This document shows positions 6,299-6,637 of a DNA stretch of 6,637 nt, in pieces. Under the pieces are notes generated by a model, which saw only the letters and a program-made list of their open reading frames with translations, made no database searches and had not been told where the DNA came from. The stretch spans positions 1-6,637 of the forward strand of contig JAURLR010000333.1 of NCBI GenBank assembly GCA_030831135.1, written 5' to 3'. The DNA comes from Alphaproteobacteria bacterium. GTDB taxonomy: Bacteria > Pseudomonadota > Alphaproteobacteria > UBA6615. Numbering within the stretch: the first letter of the stretch is position 1; the number at the start of each line of letters is the position of its first letter. The translations under genes and the position numbers were made by a program.

Positions 6299-6637
6299 GC
6301 AACGGGATTCTGAAACGCATCACCCGAAGCGATAACCTGAGATACCAGTTTCTCAACAGCATAGGGGTCGAGCGGTTTGGTAAGAAAACCGCGCACCTGA
6401 TAGGCATCTGCGACCTCTGCTTCCACCTGCCCGGCATGCCCGGTCATGATGACGAATTCAGGACAGGCATGGCCGCTTGCTGCCCGCTGCTCTCGTGCCC
6501 GGTCAATCAGGGCAAAGCCGGTCAGGCCGGGCATTTTCAGGTCTGTAAGAACGATCCGGATCGTTGCCGTGCGGGCCAGTGCATCCAGGGCGGCATCCAC
6601 CGAATAGACAGCACGTGCAGCATGACCACGGCGGCAC
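6286..6637 (-). CDS. Response regulator receiver domain (partial, 5' end outside the window)
   Basis: The frame is open to the right edge, with about 116 residues visible. It is a CheY-like receiver: VLTDLKMPGLTGF carries the phospho-acceptor Asp (codon 6543-6541), FVIMTGHAG the switch Thr, and FLTKPLDP the conserved Lys. The first strand with its acidic pair is cut off. Measured back from the phospho-Asp, about 20-25 residues of the domain are missing. The protein ends about 20 residues after the KP motif, so there is no C-terminal output domain. It is either a single-domain regulator or a receiver at the end of a longer protein, which could even be a hybrid kinase. The GTG at 6600 is not a credible start, since receiver sequence continues upstream of it. 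It is the probable partner of the kinase that overlaps its stop. Confidence 0.88.
   Translation of the reverse strand, partial: CRRGHAARAVYSVDAALDALARTATIRIVLTDLKMPGLTGFALIDRAREQRAASGHACPEFVIMTGHAGQVEAEVADAYQVRGFLTKPLDPYAVEKLVSQVIASGDAFQNPVAESV

Noticed and set aside
5648..6313. 221-codon plus-strand frame opposite the kinase membrane region
   Set aside because: It is Asp/His/Gln-rich because it is antisense to hydrophobic helices; it shows no family resemblance.

Overview
The window reads as chromosomal DNA of a GC-rich proteobacterium, most likely an alphaproteobacterium. This is inferred from the codon bias toward G/C, the protein flavour (short GST, PheA/TfdB-type flavin hydroxylase, CmcJ-like oxygenase, HPK4-like kinase) and the dense packing. 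No rRNA, tRNA, CRISPR array or insertion sequence is visible.

Layout, left to right. (1) Positions 1-265: the left edge may hold the first codons of a leftward gene (tentatively a siroheme synthase N-terminus). Next comes a strikingly AT-rich stretch (about 41-145) with a repeated ACATATTT element, one copy of which forms a perfect 8-6-8 inverted repeat. (2) 266-901 (+): a glutathione S-transferase-family protein. (3) 916-2553 (-): a PheA/TfdB-type FAD monooxygenase, convergent with the GST and 14 bp away. (4) 2554-2689: a short divergent promoter region. (5) 2690-3529 (+): a CmcJ/NvfI-family non-haem iron oxygenase. (6) 3517-6286 (-): a membrane sensor histidine kinase whose frame is broken at a run of eight T (coding strand), splitting it into a membrane-sensor half and a PAS-HisKA-ATPase half. 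(7) 6286-6637 (-): the 3' part of a response-regulator receiver gene, which runs off the right edge and is coupled to the kinase by a TGATG stop/start overlap.

How the genes fit together: the receiver gene and the kinase form a two-component operon reading leftward. The three enzyme genes (GST, flavin hydroxylase, iron oxygenase) look like a small oxidative set that could modify or detoxify an aromatic or other hydrophobic compound. Their substrate is not readable from the sequence, and a link to the two-component system is only positional. The observations most worth a second look are the kinase frameshift at the homopolymer and the repeat-bearing AT-rich leader before the GST.
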